64,000 nucleotides of DNA from Verrucomicrobiota bacterium (GCA_017301975.1 JAFLEI010000013.1:1-64000), one strand, 5' to 3'; shown: positions 1 to 8,760, counted from the first letter of the stretch. A program made the numbers and translations. The notes: generated by a model not told the origin, from the sequence alone.

Positions 1-132
1 AGCGTTGGGCTTGCGCCAGCACCCGGCGAGACAAACTCGCCGCACATTTCCTCTCCCTCATCGAGTTTGCTGCCGTCATCGACTGGCTTCAATACGGCCG
101 ATGAGGGTTTTCAAACACCGCCTAGCCCGCAT

Positions 133-299
133 TTCTCACACTCCTGGGAATGTGCGAACAGCGTGTTGCTCGCTTGGATGTAGCTCGGTATTCCGATACC
201 GAGTCGGCACCTTCGCGGAATCGGAATTGCCTTCGGCTGTCTCCGCTACGCTCCGGCTCCGCGCTACATCGCCGCATGTCAACGTTGGGAGTGTGAGAA
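133..299. repeat. MITE-like palindromic repeat element
   Basis: The 306-base stretch before the first gene holds no convincing gene. Positions 178-188 (ATGTAGCTCGG) and 259-269 (CCGCGCTACAT) are near-perfect terminal inverted repeats of a 92-bp element. Inside it lies a perfect hairpin, CTCGGTAT (184-191) with ATACCGAG (196-203). The element is flanked by a further perfect 12-bp inverted repeat, TTCTCACACTCC (133-144) and GGAGTGTGAGAA (288-299). The layout is that of a non-autonomous miniature element or REPIN-like repeat. No transposase is present, and only one copy is in this window. Confidence 0.6.
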
Positions 300-306
300 G
301 TGCAGG

Positions 307-2724
307 CTAGATGCCTGCGGCCATGACTTTCATCCAGCGTATGAGGAAGGAGGAGTTCTCTTCCATGAGCTGGGCGGCGATGGTGGTGGAGAGCTGGGTG
401 AGGCCGGTGAGGCGGGCGAAGGCGGCGGTGTTTTCCTGACGACGGTAGTAGTCGGTGGAGTCGGTGACCTGGGTGCCGAGGGATTGGGCGATCTCGACGA
501 GGGTCTCGGGGGTGAGGCTTTCGAGGGGGAGGGTGAGGGTGCCGCGATCGAGGGTGACGCTGATCTGGGTGCCGGCGGGGTTGCAGGTGATGCGGCCGGT
601 GAGCTGGCCGCCTTCGCGACGGGTGATGGTGCCGGTCCAGCCTTTGGTGGTGAGATCGGTGGTGAGCTGGCGGATGAAGTCGCGGGACTGGGTGTAGAGG
701 TAGAGGCGGCCGTCGAGGGCGGTGCGGACGTCTGCGGTTTTGAGGCGGGTGCCGCTGAGGAGGTCGATGGCGCGGGTGTAGTCGTAGCCCTGGACGAGGG
801 AGGGGACGAGGGCGGTGACTTCGGCGAGGAGCTCGAGATCGGCCTGGCGGTGCTTTTTGTCGGCCTCCATCTGGCGCTGCTGTTCTTCGAGGGTCATGCT
901 GGAGATCTCACGCTGGTAGCTGGTTTCCAGGTCGGTGATGAAGCGGAGGAAGGCGCCGCTGGTCTTGAGGTTTTTGCGGACTTGCCGGACTTCGGCGAGG
1001 GCGGTGCGGAGCTCTGGGATGGTGCCGGAGCGCTTGGGCTGGAGGGTGGCACGGACGAGGGCGAAGTCGGGCTTGTAGCGGTCTACGAGGGGGCTGTAGA
1101 GGGTGAGCCATTCGAGGGTGGCGGCGGAGGCGGCTGTGGGGGGCTGCTGGGTCTCGGCGAGATGCTGCTGGAAGTGCTCGAGCTCCTGGGCGCCGAGGAG
1201 GGCGTCTCCGAAGTGCCATTCGGCGAGGCCGTGGACGAGGTAGCCGAGGATTTCTTCGTTGGTGGTTTTGTAGTCGAGGGAATGGAGGGGGGTGCCGAGG
1301 CCGAAGTCGTGGGACATGCGGTCCTGGATTTTGGCGAAGAAGGGGGCGAGGCCGTTGAGATCGGGGGTGGTGGCGAGCTTGGCGAACTGTTCTGCGGCGT
1401 CTTTTTTGCGATCAAGCATGATGCTGCAGAGGGCGGCATTGAAGCGGGCCCAGTTGGCGGTGGGCTGGAGGACGTCTTTGGATTTGGCGAGGTTGATGAA
1501 CTTGTCTTCGGCGGTGGCGTACTGGCGGCCTTCGAGCATGGCCTGGCGGGCCTCGGTGAAGCGCTCGGAGACGGTTTTTTTGTTGGCTTTGTCTGCGGTG
1601 AGGGTGACGCCGGAGCCGTCGAGCTCGCGCTCATTGGCGGTGGCGAGCTGGATGGCGCGGACGTTGCGGCGCTCCCCGCCTTCACGGAGGAGCCAGCCCA
1701 TGCCGTAGGCGATGATGATGGCGGCGGCGATGAGGCCGATGAGGCGGGTGCGGCGATTGACGAGGCGGCGGCGGACGCTGCCGCGATCGAGGAGGCCTTC
1801 GGCGAGGCGCATTTCATCGACGACTTCGGAGTAGTTGGCGAAGCGGTCTTCGGGATTGAAGGAGAGCATGCCATTGATGACGTGCTCTGTGCGGGGGGAG
1901 AAGCGGAGGCCGGATTCGCCAAGGGTGACGCGCTTGGACTTGATGCGGCGGAGGTCTTCGATGGCGCTGGTGTCCGCCTTGTGGGGCGGATTGCCGGTCA
2001 TGGCATGGTAAAGGGTGGCGCCGAGGGAGAAGATGTCGCTGCGGTAGTCTTCTTTGTTTTCGATGACTTTTTCGGGGGCGACGTAGTAGGGGGTGGCCCA
2101 CATTTCGCCGGACTGATCGCCGCCGCGATCGACGAAGAGGGCGAGGCCGAAGTCCACGACTTTGGCGGTGCCGGTCTCGGTGAAGAGGATGTTGGCGGGC
2201 TTCACATCCCGATGGATGAGGGTGAGCTGCTGGGCGGCGCGGAGGCCTTCGGCGACTTCGCGGCCGATGCGGAGGGCTTCGTCTTCTTTGAGGTGGCCTT
2301 CGCGGCGGATGCGCTGCTCGAGGGAGCCGCCGCCGACGAGCTCCATGGCGATGTAGAAGTAGCCCTGGTCATAGCCGACGGAGTAGAGCTTAATGACGTT
2401 GGGGTGCGTCACATTGGCGGTGATGTGGGCTTCGCGGCGGAACTGCTCGAGGCGGATGGAGTCGCGGGAGTACTGGCGGTTGAGGATTTTCAACGCGACG
2501 CGGCGGCCGAGGGTTTCGTCTTCGGCTTCGAAGACGCGGCTCATGCCGCCTTCGCCGATCTGGCGGATGATCATGAACTGATCGAAGCGGCGGCGGACGC
2601 GGACCATCTGGCCGCAGAAGGGGCACTTGAGCTTGGTGAAGGGCTCCAGGGAGGTGACATCAATCTGCCTCTGACACACCGGGCAGGTGCTCAAAAAAGA
2701 CTGTTCTGGAGGGGCGAGGATCAA
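307..2724 (-). CDS. Membrane-anchored serine/threonine protein kinase with N-terminal zinc ribbon
   Basis: This is an 805-residue eukaryotic-like (Hanks-type) kinase. Residues 14-37 carry CPVC and CPFC pairs that should form a small zinc ribbon. The kinase domain spans about 47-312, with the glycine loop GEGGMSRVF, the ATP lysine in VALKIL, the catalytic HRDVKPANI and the metal-binding DFG. A single hydrophobic segment at about 325-345 should cross the membrane. The roughly 450-residue C-terminal part would lie outside the cytoplasm; it has helical, TPR-like stretches but no domain I can name. It is divergently transcribed from the pseudouridine synthase gene, with 88 bp between them. The phosphorylation targets are unknown. 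The kinase call is secure; the sensory role of the C-terminus is inference. Confidence 0.93.
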   Translation of the reverse strand: MILAPPEQSFLSTCPVCQRQIDVTSLEPFTKLKCPFCGQMVRVRRRFDQFMIIRQIGEGGMSRVFEAEDETLGRRVALKILNRQYSRDSIRLEQFRREAHITANVTHPNVIKLYSVGYDQGYFYIAMELVGGGSLEQRIRREGHLKEDEALRIGREVAEGLRAAQQLTLIHRDVKPANILFTETGTAKVVDFGLALFVDRGGDQSGEMWATPYYVAPEKVIENKEDYRSDIFSLGATLYHAMTGNPPHKADTSAIEDLRRIKSKRVTLGESGLRFSPRTEHVINGMLSFNPEDRFANYSEVVDEMRLAEGLLDRGSVRRRLVNRRTRLIGLIAAAIIIAYGMGWLLREGGERRNVRAIQLATANERELDGSGVTLTADKANKKTVSERFTEARQAMLEGRQYATAEDKFINLAKSKDVLQPTANWARFNAALCSIMLDRKKDAAEQFAKLATTPDLNGLAPFFAKIQDRMSHDFGLGTPLHSLDYKTTNEEILGYLVHGLAEWHFGDALLGAQELEHFQQHLAETQQPPTAASAATLEWLTLYSPLVDRYKPDFALVRATLQPKRSGTIPELRTALAEVRQVRKNLKTSGAFLRFITDLETSYQREISSMTLEEQQRQMEADKKHRQADLELLAEVTALVPSLVQGYDYTRAIDLLSGTRLKTADVRTALDGRLYLYTQSRDFIRQLTTDLTTKGWTGTITRREGGQLTGRITCNPAGTQISVTLDRGTLTLPLESLTPETLVEIAQSLGTQVTDSTDYYRRQENTAAFARLTGLTQLSTTIAAQLMEENSSFLIRWMKVMAAGI

Positions 2725-2812
2725 GGGGGACGGATGTTGTCAGTAGCAGGGACGCATTCGATATGCCAGAAATTACAGTTTGCCTTATTAATTCGAATCT
2801 TGAGTTTATGGG

Positions 2813-3727
2813 GTGGATTGGATCATCAGTGAAACAGTGGATATAGGAGATCGTTTCGACAAACACCTCGCGAGGCGTTTGCCGGATATGTCGCGTTCGC
2901 GATTGCAGGACCTGATCAAGGAGGGACATGCTACGCTGAACGGGAAGGCTGCCAAGGCGGGGGCCACACTCAAATGCGGGGATGCGGTGAGTCTCACGGT
3001 GCCGGATGTAGCGGAGGTGGAGATCAAGGCCCAGAACATTCCTTTGACGATTTTGTATGAGGACAGCGACATCGTAGTGCTGGACAAGGCTTCGGGGTTG
3101 GTCGTTCATCCGGCGGAGGGAAATCCGGATGGGACGCTGGTGAATGCGCTGCTGCACCACATCGGGGACCTGAGCGGGATCGGCGGGGAGATGAGGCCGG
3201 GGATTGTGCACCGTCTGGACAAGGACACGAGCGGCTGCATGGTGGTGGCGAAGCATGACATCGCGCACCGGCGGCTGACGGAGGCGTTTTCAGAGAGGCG
3301 GATCTCGAAGATCTACCTGGCGGTGGTGAACGGGGTGCCGAAGGAGGAGAGCGGGCGGATCGAGACGTCGATCGGGAGGCATCCGGTGGACCGTAAGCGG
3401 ATGAGCAATCTGCTGGATGGGGCGGGGAAGAATGCGGTGACGGAGTGGAAGCGGCTGGCGGTGGACGAGGGCTGCGCGCTGATCCAGTGCCGACTGCTGA
3501 CGGGGCGGACGCACCAGATCCGCGTGCATATGCGGGAGTCTTTGCAGTGCGCGATTCTGGGCGATCCGATCTATGCGAATCCGGCGAAGCAGCGGGTGCA
3601 GGTGCCGCGGCTGATGCTGCATGCGTGGAAGCTTTCGTTTAACCATCCGATCCACGACCAGCCGATGGCGTTTGAGGCGAAGGTGCCGGAGGAGTATGGG
3701 CCGTGGATGAGGCTGGTGGTGGAGTAG
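2813..3727 (+). CDS. RluA/RluD-family pseudouridine synthase
   Basis: This 304-residue protein should isomerise uridine to pseudouridine in rRNA. An S4 RNA-binding domain occupies about residues 12-70 (GDRFDKHLARRLPDMSRSRL onward). The catalytic motif HRLDKDTSG lies near residue 132, and its aspartate is the family's nucleophile. The downstream motif GRTHQIRVHM is also typical. Length and domain order match RluD (large-subunit helix 69), but family members cannot be told apart by eye, so I give no symbol. The reading frame opens with GTG at 2813. The ATG at 2808 is in another frame. The gene is divergent from the kinase gene. Confidence 0.92.
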   Translation: MDWIISETVDIGDRFDKHLARRLPDMSRSRLQDLIKEGHATLNGKAAKAGATLKCGDAVSLTVPDVAEVEIKAQNIPLTILYEDSDIVVLDKASGLVVHPAEGNPDGTLVNALLHHIGDLSGIGGEMRPGIVHRLDKDTSGCMVVAKHDIAHRRLTEAFSERRISKIYLAVVNGVPKEESGRIETSIGRHPVDRKRMSNLLDGAGKNAVTEWKRLAVDEGCALIQCRLLTGRTHQIRVHMRESLQCAILGDPIYANPAKQRVQVPRLMLHAWKLSFNHPIHDQPMAFEAKVPEEYGPWMRLVVE

Positions 3728-3746
3728 GCTGGATGCTGGATGCTGG
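3728..3746. repeat. Short ATGCTGG heptad repeat
   Basis: Directly after the pseudouridine synthase stop codon lies GCTGG followed by two exact ATGCTGG heptads. The same heptad unit recurs inside the PSD1 gene at 49043-49077. Confidence 0.6.
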
Positions 3747-3883
3747 GCGCGGTCAGGACATGGTTTTTGGCAGGGGAATGAAGAGCAAGGGAATGGGGAT
3801 GAAGGGGAGTGTTTTTTCGTTTCCTTTGATGGAATCGGCGCTTGGTTGGGCGGCTCAACCTGGACCCTTTTCTCTTTTATTTT

Positions 3884-4243
3884 ATGCTCAAAGTTTACGC
3901 TTATTCGGGATGCTCGACGTGCAAGAATGCGATCAAGTGGTTGAAGGTTCGCGGAGTGGTGTTTGAGGAAAAGGCGATCCGGGAGACGCCGCCGAGTGTG
4001 GCGGAGCTGAAGGGGATGCTGGCGGCCTACGCGGGGGATGTGCGGCGGCTTTTTAATGTGTCGGGGATGGACTACCGGAGCCTGGGGCTGAAGGACAAGC
4101 TGCCGGGGATGAGCACGGAGGAGGCGCTGGGGCTGCTGGCGGGGAATGGGAATCTGGTGAAGCGGCCGTTTGCGGTGGATGCGGGTAAGAAGGTGTGGCT
4201 GGTGGGATTTAAAGAGGGGGAATGGGAGAAGGCGCTGGGGTGA
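3884..4243 (+). CDS. Spx/ArsC-like (YffB-type) thioredoxin-fold protein
   Basis: This small protein of 119 residues belongs to the ArsC/Spx/YffB thioredoxin-fold family. The N-terminus MLKVYAYSGCSTCKN places a CxxC pair at Cys10 and Cys13, followed by a helix and the family's central region (residues about 30-100). A TTG-initiated reading frame begins at 3842, but the ATG at 3884 gives the normal family N-terminus directly before the first beta strand, so I chose it. Family members are arsenate reductases, transcriptional regulators (Spx) or uncharacterised reductases. No ars genes lie nearby, so arsenate reduction is not supported by context. Confidence 0.85.
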   Translation: MLKVYAYSGCSTCKNAIKWLKVRGVVFEEKAIRETPPSVAELKGMLAAYAGDVRRLFNVSGMDYRSLGLKDKLPGMSTEEALGLLAGNGNLVKRPFAVDAGKKVWLVGFKEGEWEKALG

Positions 4244-4303
4244 GACGTGGGGGGATCGAGAGGGCGGCGCCTGAGGTTTGCGTGGGACCATGGACGCTCG
4301 AAA

Positions 4304-4321
4304 GCGGTGCTGAAGCACCGC
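4304..4321. repeat. Dispersed-type hairpin GCGGTGC-TGAA-GCACCGC
   Basis: In the 184-base gap between convergent genes, a perfect 7-bp stem (4304-4310 with 4315-4321) closes a TGAA loop. There is no U-run on either side, so a repeat-type palindrome is more likely than a terminator. Confidence 0.45.
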
Positions 4322-4427
4322 AGCCCGGGGACGCTGACGCGTGGGCTGGGAGCTGGAGTTTGCGGAGCGATGGGGAACGAGCCTGGAAGGTCGTTCTACG
4401 TGGAGCGGGTGCGAAGTGGCGCAGGCC

Positions 4428-5240
4428 TTACTTCGCGGCGGCTGATTGTTCTTTGAAGAACTTGGCGATGAGGGCGGGGGCTTCTTCGGGGAATTTGTGG
4501 GTGCCGCCTTCTTTGATGAATGCGATGAATGGGGCGCCGATTTTGGAGGGGAAGAGGGTGCAGTCTTTGGCCCAGGGGGTGCCTTCGGGTGAGCATTGAT
4601 TGATCTCTTTGACTTTGGTCATGGCGAGCTGCTGCCATTCGTATTTGACGAGGGGATCTGCGGTGCCGGCGAGGTGCATGCAGGGCTTGGGTTTGAAGGG
4701 GGTGTCTTTGAGACGGATGGAGGCTGCTGCGGATGGGGCGACGGCGCAGAGGACATCCGGGCGTGTCTGCCAGAGGAGGTAGGTGAAGCCGCCGCCGTTG
4801 GAATGGCCGGTGGAGAAGATGCGCTTGGGGTCGACTTTGTAGTGTTCTTTGAGGTAGGCGAGTGTGGCATCGAAGAGTTTGAGATCGCGGTCGTCCTGAG
4901 CGCCTGCGCTGTGCTGCCAGCCGGGCTTTTTGCCTTCGGGGTCGGTGAGCTGACCGGGGGTGTTGAGGCCCTGGAGGTAGATGGAGATGGCCTCGGGCAT
5001 GTGTTGGTACATGGCGAAGCTGCGGGCTGCATTTTGCGCGGTGCCGCCGTGGCCGTGCCAGACGAAGATGATGGGGGCGGGAGTTTCCTTGGCGGTGGAA
5101 GGAGTGTAGACGAAGCCGCTGCGTGCGATGCCATCGACGGTGAGCTCCAGCTTTTGGACGCCGTCTGGAAGTTGAACTTGAGCCTGGCAGGTGGCGACGA
5201 CGGCCAGCAGGGAGAGCAGGAGACAGAGGTGGCGAAGCAT
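4428..5240 (-). CDS. Secreted alpha/beta-hydrolase, polyhydroxybutyrate depolymerase/feruloyl esterase (LpqC) family
   Basis: This is a 270-residue exported esterase. The start at 5240 is chosen because it begins a clear signal peptide (MLRHLCLLLSLLAVVATCQA); the open frame continues upstream through the neighbouring gene only as a shadow. The serine hydrolase triad can be read: nucleophile in GHSNGG (about Ser148), acid in AGTADP (about Asp194) and base in GGTHKFP (about His247). An oxyanion-region motif, WHGHGG, precedes them. LpqC/PhaC-depolymerase relatives hydrolyse polyester or feruloyl-ester bonds; the true substrate is unknown. It follows the beta-lactamase-like gene on the same strand after 32 bp, so the two probably form a unit of secreted hydrolases. 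Confidence 0.85.
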   Translation of the reverse strand: MLRHLCLLLSLLAVVATCQAQVQLPDGVQKLELTVDGIARSGFVYTPSTAKETPAPIIFVWHGHGGTAQNAARSFAMYQHMPEAISIYLQGLNTPGQLTDPEGKKPGWQHSAGAQDDRDLKLFDATLAYLKEHYKVDPKRIFSTGHSNGGGFTYLLWQTRPDVLCAVAPSAAASIRLKDTPFKPKPCMHLAGTADPLVKYEWQQLAMTKVKEINQCSPEGTPWAKDCTLFPSKIGAPFIAFIKEGGTHKFPEEAPALIAKFFKEQSAAAK

Positions 5241-5272
5241 GGGGGGAGAGGTGGGAGTGCTGGCTTCAAACC

Positions 5273-6475
5273 TCAAGGTTTGGGCAAAGTTGCTGCGGCT
5301 GCTTCTTGGAATGCCTGGCGCATGGGGGAGGCGTCGCCGTTCTTTAATCCGGCGCGTTGGATGAGGAGGATGTAGATGGATTTGGTGACGGGATCGATCC
5401 AGCCCTGGGTGCCGTGAGCGCCGCCGTGGCCGAAGGTGCCGGGGCTGAGCATGGCGGTGACGCCGGTGGGCTGGCGCACGATGTGAAAGCCCAGACCCAT
5501 GCCCATGCCTTCGGTGAAGCTGGCCTTCAGATCGCCGGTTTGATTTGTGGTCATCTGCTGGAGCGATTTTTCGGAGATGTAGCGCTTGCCGCCGGCTTCG
5601 CCGCCGTTGAGCACCATGGTGTAGAATTTGAGGAGATCTGCGGCTGTGGAGAAGAGTCCGCCTGCGGCGAGAGGGGAACGTTTTTTGTTGGAGTAGGGTG
5701 CGGTGAGATAGCGGATGGCGGTGGGCTCCAGGCCTTTGCCGTCTGCCGATGGCTGGTAGCTGGTGGCCAGACGTGCGAGCTGCTTTGGGTTCGGCCAGAA
5801 GGTGGTGTCGTGCATGCCGAGGGGGTGGAAGAGACGGCTTTCCATGAACTTTGCGTAGTCCTGGCCGCTGACGACTTCGATGATGCGGCCGAGGGTGTTG
5901 ATGCCGGGATTGCAGTAGGACCATTTGGAGCCGGGTTCGAACTGCAGTGGGGAGAGGGCATAGGTGATCACGGCTTCCTTCAAGGTGAGCACGTCCAGGG
6001 CATTGCCGTCGAGCGGTGAATTGCTGACGAGGCCGCTGGTGTGCGTGAGGAGGTCTTTGATGGTGATGGGGCGTGCTGGTTTGACGAGCACGGTTTGGTC
6101 CTTGGTTTTTTCCTTGAGGAGCATCTGGCCTTTGAACTCGGGCAGGTGCTTCATGACGGGGTCGTCGATGCTGAGTTTGCCTTCGTCCTGAAGCATCATG
6201 ACTGCCAGCGCGGTCATGGGTTTGGTCATAGAGGCGATCCAGAAGAGGCTGTCCTTGGTCATGGGTGACTTTGAAGCGATGTCGCGCAAGCCGACGGCCT
6301 CTTCGTTGACGATCTTGCCGTCATGGGAAAATAGCGTCACGGCGCCGGAGAGGGAGCCGTCTTTGACGAATGACTCCATGCTGGTGCGGATCGATTTCGC
6401 CGCTGGTTTGACCTCCGCGTGGAGGGTGAGAGACAGCGAAAGCAGAAGGCAGGTGGTGAGGCGGAATATGCTCAT
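5273..6475 (-). CDS. Secreted serine hydrolase, class C beta-lactamase/penicillin-binding-protein family
   Basis: This 400-residue protein has an N-terminal signal peptide (MSIFRLTTCLLLSLSLTLHA). The active-site serine-lysine pair is in SMTK (about residue 80), the tyrosine motif in SYCN (about 186), and the C-terminal GHGGAHGT motif (about 349) corresponds to the HxG/KTG element. These are the marks of the AmpC-like fold shared by class C beta-lactamases, D-aminopeptidases and EstB-type esterases. Without experiment, esterase or peptidase activity is as likely as beta-lactamase, and the clan is common in verrucomicrobia. The start ATG at 6475 opens directly into the signal peptide. Confidence 0.88.
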   Translation of the reverse strand: MSIFRLTTCLLLSLSLTLHAEVKPAAKSIRTSMESFVKDGSLSGAVTLFSHDGKIVNEEAVGLRDIASKSPMTKDSLFWIASMTKPMTALAVMMLQDEGKLSIDDPVMKHLPEFKGQMLLKEKTKDQTVLVKPARPITIKDLLTHTSGLVSNSPLDGNALDVLTLKEAVITYALSPLQFEPGSKWSYCNPGINTLGRIIEVVSGQDYAKFMESRLFHPLGMHDTTFWPNPKQLARLATSYQPSADGKGLEPTAIRYLTAPYSNKKRSPLAAGGLFSTAADLLKFYTMVLNGGEAGGKRYISEKSLQQMTTNQTGDLKASFTEGMGMGLGFHIVRQPTGVTAMLSPGTFGHGGAHGTQGWIDPVTKSIYILLIQRAGLKNGDASPMRQAFQEAAAATLPKP

Positions 6476-6555
6476 GGTAAGGTGCAGTGTACGTCGGAAT
6501 CGGTGTGGTATGTCAATGCCTTGCCTGCTGCGCCGGGTATGCTACGATCGCGGGC

Positions 6556-7020
6556 ATGAGTTCAGCCAGCGTTGCCATTCCTGTGATCACTCCACCCGGA
6601 CAGGGGCGGGGCATGTCTGTTTTTGGGGATGAAGTCGAGTTTGTGATCACCGGAGAGCAGACGGGAGGGCGTTTTACGCAGTGGATTGAAACGACCCATC
6701 CTGGGGGCGGGCCGCCACCGCATTATCACACGCGGGAGGATGAGAATTTTTATGTCATCGAGGGCAGCGTGGAGTTTTTCCAAGATGGGCAGTGGACGGC
6801 GGTGCCGCCGGGAACAGCGGTGTTCATGCCGAAGGGCGTGGTGCATGCGTTTCGCAATGCGGGCAGCACGCCGCTGAAAATGCTCATCACCACGGTGCCG
6901 TCGGGCTTTGAGACTTTCTTTGACCGCTGTGAGGAGGAATTTGCCAAAGCAGACGGACCTGATATGGCACGCATCGTTGAAATGGCTGGCGAGCACGGCA
7001 TTCATTTCGTACACCCGTAA
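6556..7020 (+). CDS. Cupin-domain protein
   Basis: This 154-residue single-domain cupin has metal-binding motif 1 in HYHTREDENFYVIEG (about residues 56-70) and motif 2 in PKGVVHAFRN (about 93-102), so a mononuclear metal site is likely. The start ATG at 6556 is preferred over the upstream alternative at 6487, which would add a cysteine-rich, non-cupin extension overlapping the divergent hydrolase promoter region. Cupins of this size include isomerases, dioxygenases and sugar-binding proteins; nothing nearby narrows the substrate. Confidence 0.85.
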   Translation: MSSASVAIPVITPPGQGRGMSVFGDEVEFVITGEQTGGRFTQWIETTHPGGGPPPHYHTREDENFYVIEGSVEFFQDGQWTAVPPGTAVFMPKGVVHAFRNAGSTPLKMLITTVPSGFETFFDRCEEEFAKADGPDMARIVEMAGEHGIHFVHP

Positions 7021-7034
7021 TCTCTTTTCATTTC

Positions 7035-7412
7035 ATGTTTAAAACCGGCCAGCAAGTTGTCTGCATTGATGATCAATTCGATCCCTGGGTCTTTGACCTG
7101 TACAAGTCATTGCCCAAGAAGGATGAGATTTACACGGTGCGTGCGCTGCGTGCGGGGCGCTCGAATCCGCAGTTTGTGGTGAATGACGATGCGGAGATCA
7201 AGCTGGCGGGGGCGGAGTTTGACCTGCTGCTGCTGTTGAAAGAGCTGAATAATCCGGATGATCCGCATTCGAGCGTGAAGCAGGAATTGGGGTTCCGGTC
7301 GGAGAGGTTTGCGCCGTTGCTGGAGCAGACGGAGGAAGAGGAGGAGGCGGAGCTGATTGGCGTGGGCCACGGCGAGAAGACGTGGGAGCCGGAGCCAGCT
7401 TGGTCGAAGTAG
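7035..7412 (+). CDS. Hypothetical protein, 125 aa
   Basis: This gene starts 14 bp after the cupin gene on the same strand, so it is probably cotranscribed. The N-terminal half (MFKTGQQVVCIDD, then YKSLPKKDEIYTVRALR) resembles small beta-barrel hypothetical proteins found in verrucomicrobia, while the C-terminus is acidic (EQTEEEEEAELIG). There is no signal peptide, no membrane segment and no catalytic motif that I can recognise. Codon use matches the neighbours, which supports a real gene. Confidence 0.65.
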   Translation: MFKTGQQVVCIDDQFDPWVFDLYKSLPKKDEIYTVRALRAGRSNPQFVVNDDAEIKLAGAEFDLLLLLKELNNPDDPHSSVKQELGFRSERFAPLLEQTEEEEEAELIGVGHGEKTWEPEPAWSK

Positions 7413-7447
7413 AGCGGCGCGTGAATGGCAAGGTGGGAGGGATTGCA

Positions 7448-7482
7448 AACTGGGAACTGAAAACTGAGAATTGTAAATTGGC
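7448..7482. repeat. 35-bp heptad repeat, AACTGRR family, five units
   Basis: Five consecutive 7-mers can be read: AACTGGG, AACTGAA, AACTGAG, AATTGTA, AATTGGC. The array lies in the 331-base gap before the MoxR operon. It has the same five-by-seven architecture as the arrays at 19539-19573, 49043-49077 and 63923-63957. Confidence 0.6.
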
Positions 7483-7505
7483 CGGAGGCGGGAGCGGGGC
7501 TGATG

Positions 7506-7610
7506 GCTGACGCTGCTGGTGGGCTTTGGATGTGACGAATTGCTGGGTTTGCTTTCCAGATGGGATGCGCAGAGACCCAGGGCGGTGCCCTGGGCTGCGA
7601 TAGGTCGCAC
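7506..7610. repeat. Dispersed repeat with CCCAGGGC hairpin, copy 1
   Basis: This stretch begins GACGCTGCTGGTGG and contains GCTGGGTTTGCTT, both of which recur in the same order at 8921-9050. It holds a perfect hairpin, CCCAGGGC (7576-7583), GGT, GCCCTGGG (7587-7594). It lies in the region upstream of moxR. It could act as an RNA hairpin in the operon leader or simply be a dispersed repeat. Confidence 0.6.
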
Positions 7611-7743
7611 CTTTGGTGCTGGTGAATTGTGCGATGGAGCTGTATTCCGCGGCTGCTGAGCGGTTGCTCGTACCAATCTTGTGTTCCTGCGTGGTGGATG
7701 AAAACTTGGCATCGTGGGCGCTGTTTGATACAACACACACTCC

Positions 7744-8760
7744 ATGAGCGCTCCTTCCGACCTTCCGCCGCCTTCCGCCCCTCTCAGTGAACGTCAGATT
7801 GTCGAACTGCTCTCCACGGCGCGTCAGCGGCTGTTTGCGGAGGTGGGGAAGGTGATTGTGGGGCAGTTGCATGTGATTGATGAGATGCTGATCGCGCTGC
7901 TGAGCGGGGGGCATTGTTTGATCACGGGAGCACCGGGGCTGGCGAAGACGCTTCTCATTAAGACGGTGGCGGATGTGTGCCATTTGAGCTTTCAGCGGAT
8001 TCAGTTCACGCCGGATTTGATGCCTTCTGACATCACGGGGACGGAGATTTTGGAGGACAGTCCGGAGGGGCGGAAGCTGGTGTTCAGTCGCGGGCCGGTG
8101 TTTGCGAACATGATTCTGGCGGATGAAATCAACCGCACGCCGCCGAAGACGCAGGCTTCTTTGCTGGAGGCGATGCAGGAGCATCAGGTGACGGTGAATG
8201 GGAAGACGATGCATCTGCCGGAGCCGTTCTTTGTGCTGGCCACGCAGAACCCGATTGAGCAGGAGGGGACGTATCCGCTGCCTGAGGCACAGCTTGACCG
8301 ATTCATGCTGAACATCGTGATCGATTATCTGAGCGAGGATGATGAAGTAGCGGTGGTGACGAAGACGACGGCGGGGAAGGGCGAGCCGGTGCAGCGGCTT
8401 TTTACCGGAGAGGAGCTATTGGCGTTTCAGCAGGTGGTGAGGAAGGTGCCGATCGCGGAGGATGTGGCGCGGTATGCGGTGCGGCTTTCAGCGGCGTCGA
8501 GGCCGGGGCGTGATGGTGTGCCAGATTTTGTGAACCAATGGGTGAGCTGGGGCGCGGGCACGCGTGCGAGCCAGAATCTGGTGCTGGGGGCGAAGACTCG
8601 TGTGCTGCTGCACAACCGGACGCATGTGACGGTGGAGGATATTCGGGCGATGGCGCTGCCGGTTTTCCGACATCGTATTCTGGTAAATTACAAGGCGGAG
8701 GCAGAGGGCGTGACGGTGGAGAAGGTGATTGGGAGGTTGCTGGAGCACGTGAAGGCCTAA
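7744..8760 (+). CDS. MoxR-family AAA+ ATPase
   Basis: This 338-residue AAA+ ATPase has Walker A in GAPGLAKT (about residue 62), Walker B in MILADEINR (about 123), sensor-type ATQNPIEQEG and a C-terminal lid domain ending RLLEHVKA. MoxR ATPases work as chaperones that mature or activate proteins with von Willebrand factor A domains. The downstream DUF58 and BatA-like genes give the expected partners. It is probably the first gene of the operon that runs to 19528. A decayed copy of its last 55 or so codons follows at 9063-9228. Confidence 0.95.
   Translation: MSAPSDLPPPSAPLSERQIVELLSTARQRLFAEVGKVIVGQLHVIDEMLIALLSGGHCLITGAPGLAKTLLIKTVADVCHLSFQRIQFTPDLMPSDITGTEILEDSPEGRKLVFSRGPVFANMILADEINRTPPKTQASLLEAMQEHQVTVNGKTMHLPEPFFVLATQNPIEQEGTYPLPEAQLDRFMLNIVIDYLSEDDEVAVVTKTTAGKGEPVQRLFTGEELLAFQQVVRKVPIAEDVARYAVRLSAASRPGRDGVPDFVNQWVSWGAGTRASQNLVLGAKTRVLLHNRTHVTVEDIRAMALPVFRHRILVNYKAEAEGVTVEKVIGRLLEHVKA

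Noticed and set aside
5-310. 101-codon plus-strand open frame at the window start
   Set aside because: It runs through the palindromic repeat element and has no protein-like features.
484-2832. 782-codon open frame on the plus strand opposite the kinase gene
   Set aside because: Its composition is Gly/Ala/Glu/Val-only, as expected for the antisense of a GC3-rich gene, and the minus-strand kinase has clear motifs.
4304-4321. Terminator of the Spx-like gene
   Set aside because: No U-run follows the hairpin; a repeat palindrome is more likely.
4428-5924. 498-codon form of the LpqC-like esterase
   Set aside because: The first 228 codons overlap the beta-lactamase-like gene on the same strand and lack protein character; the signal peptide begins at 5240.
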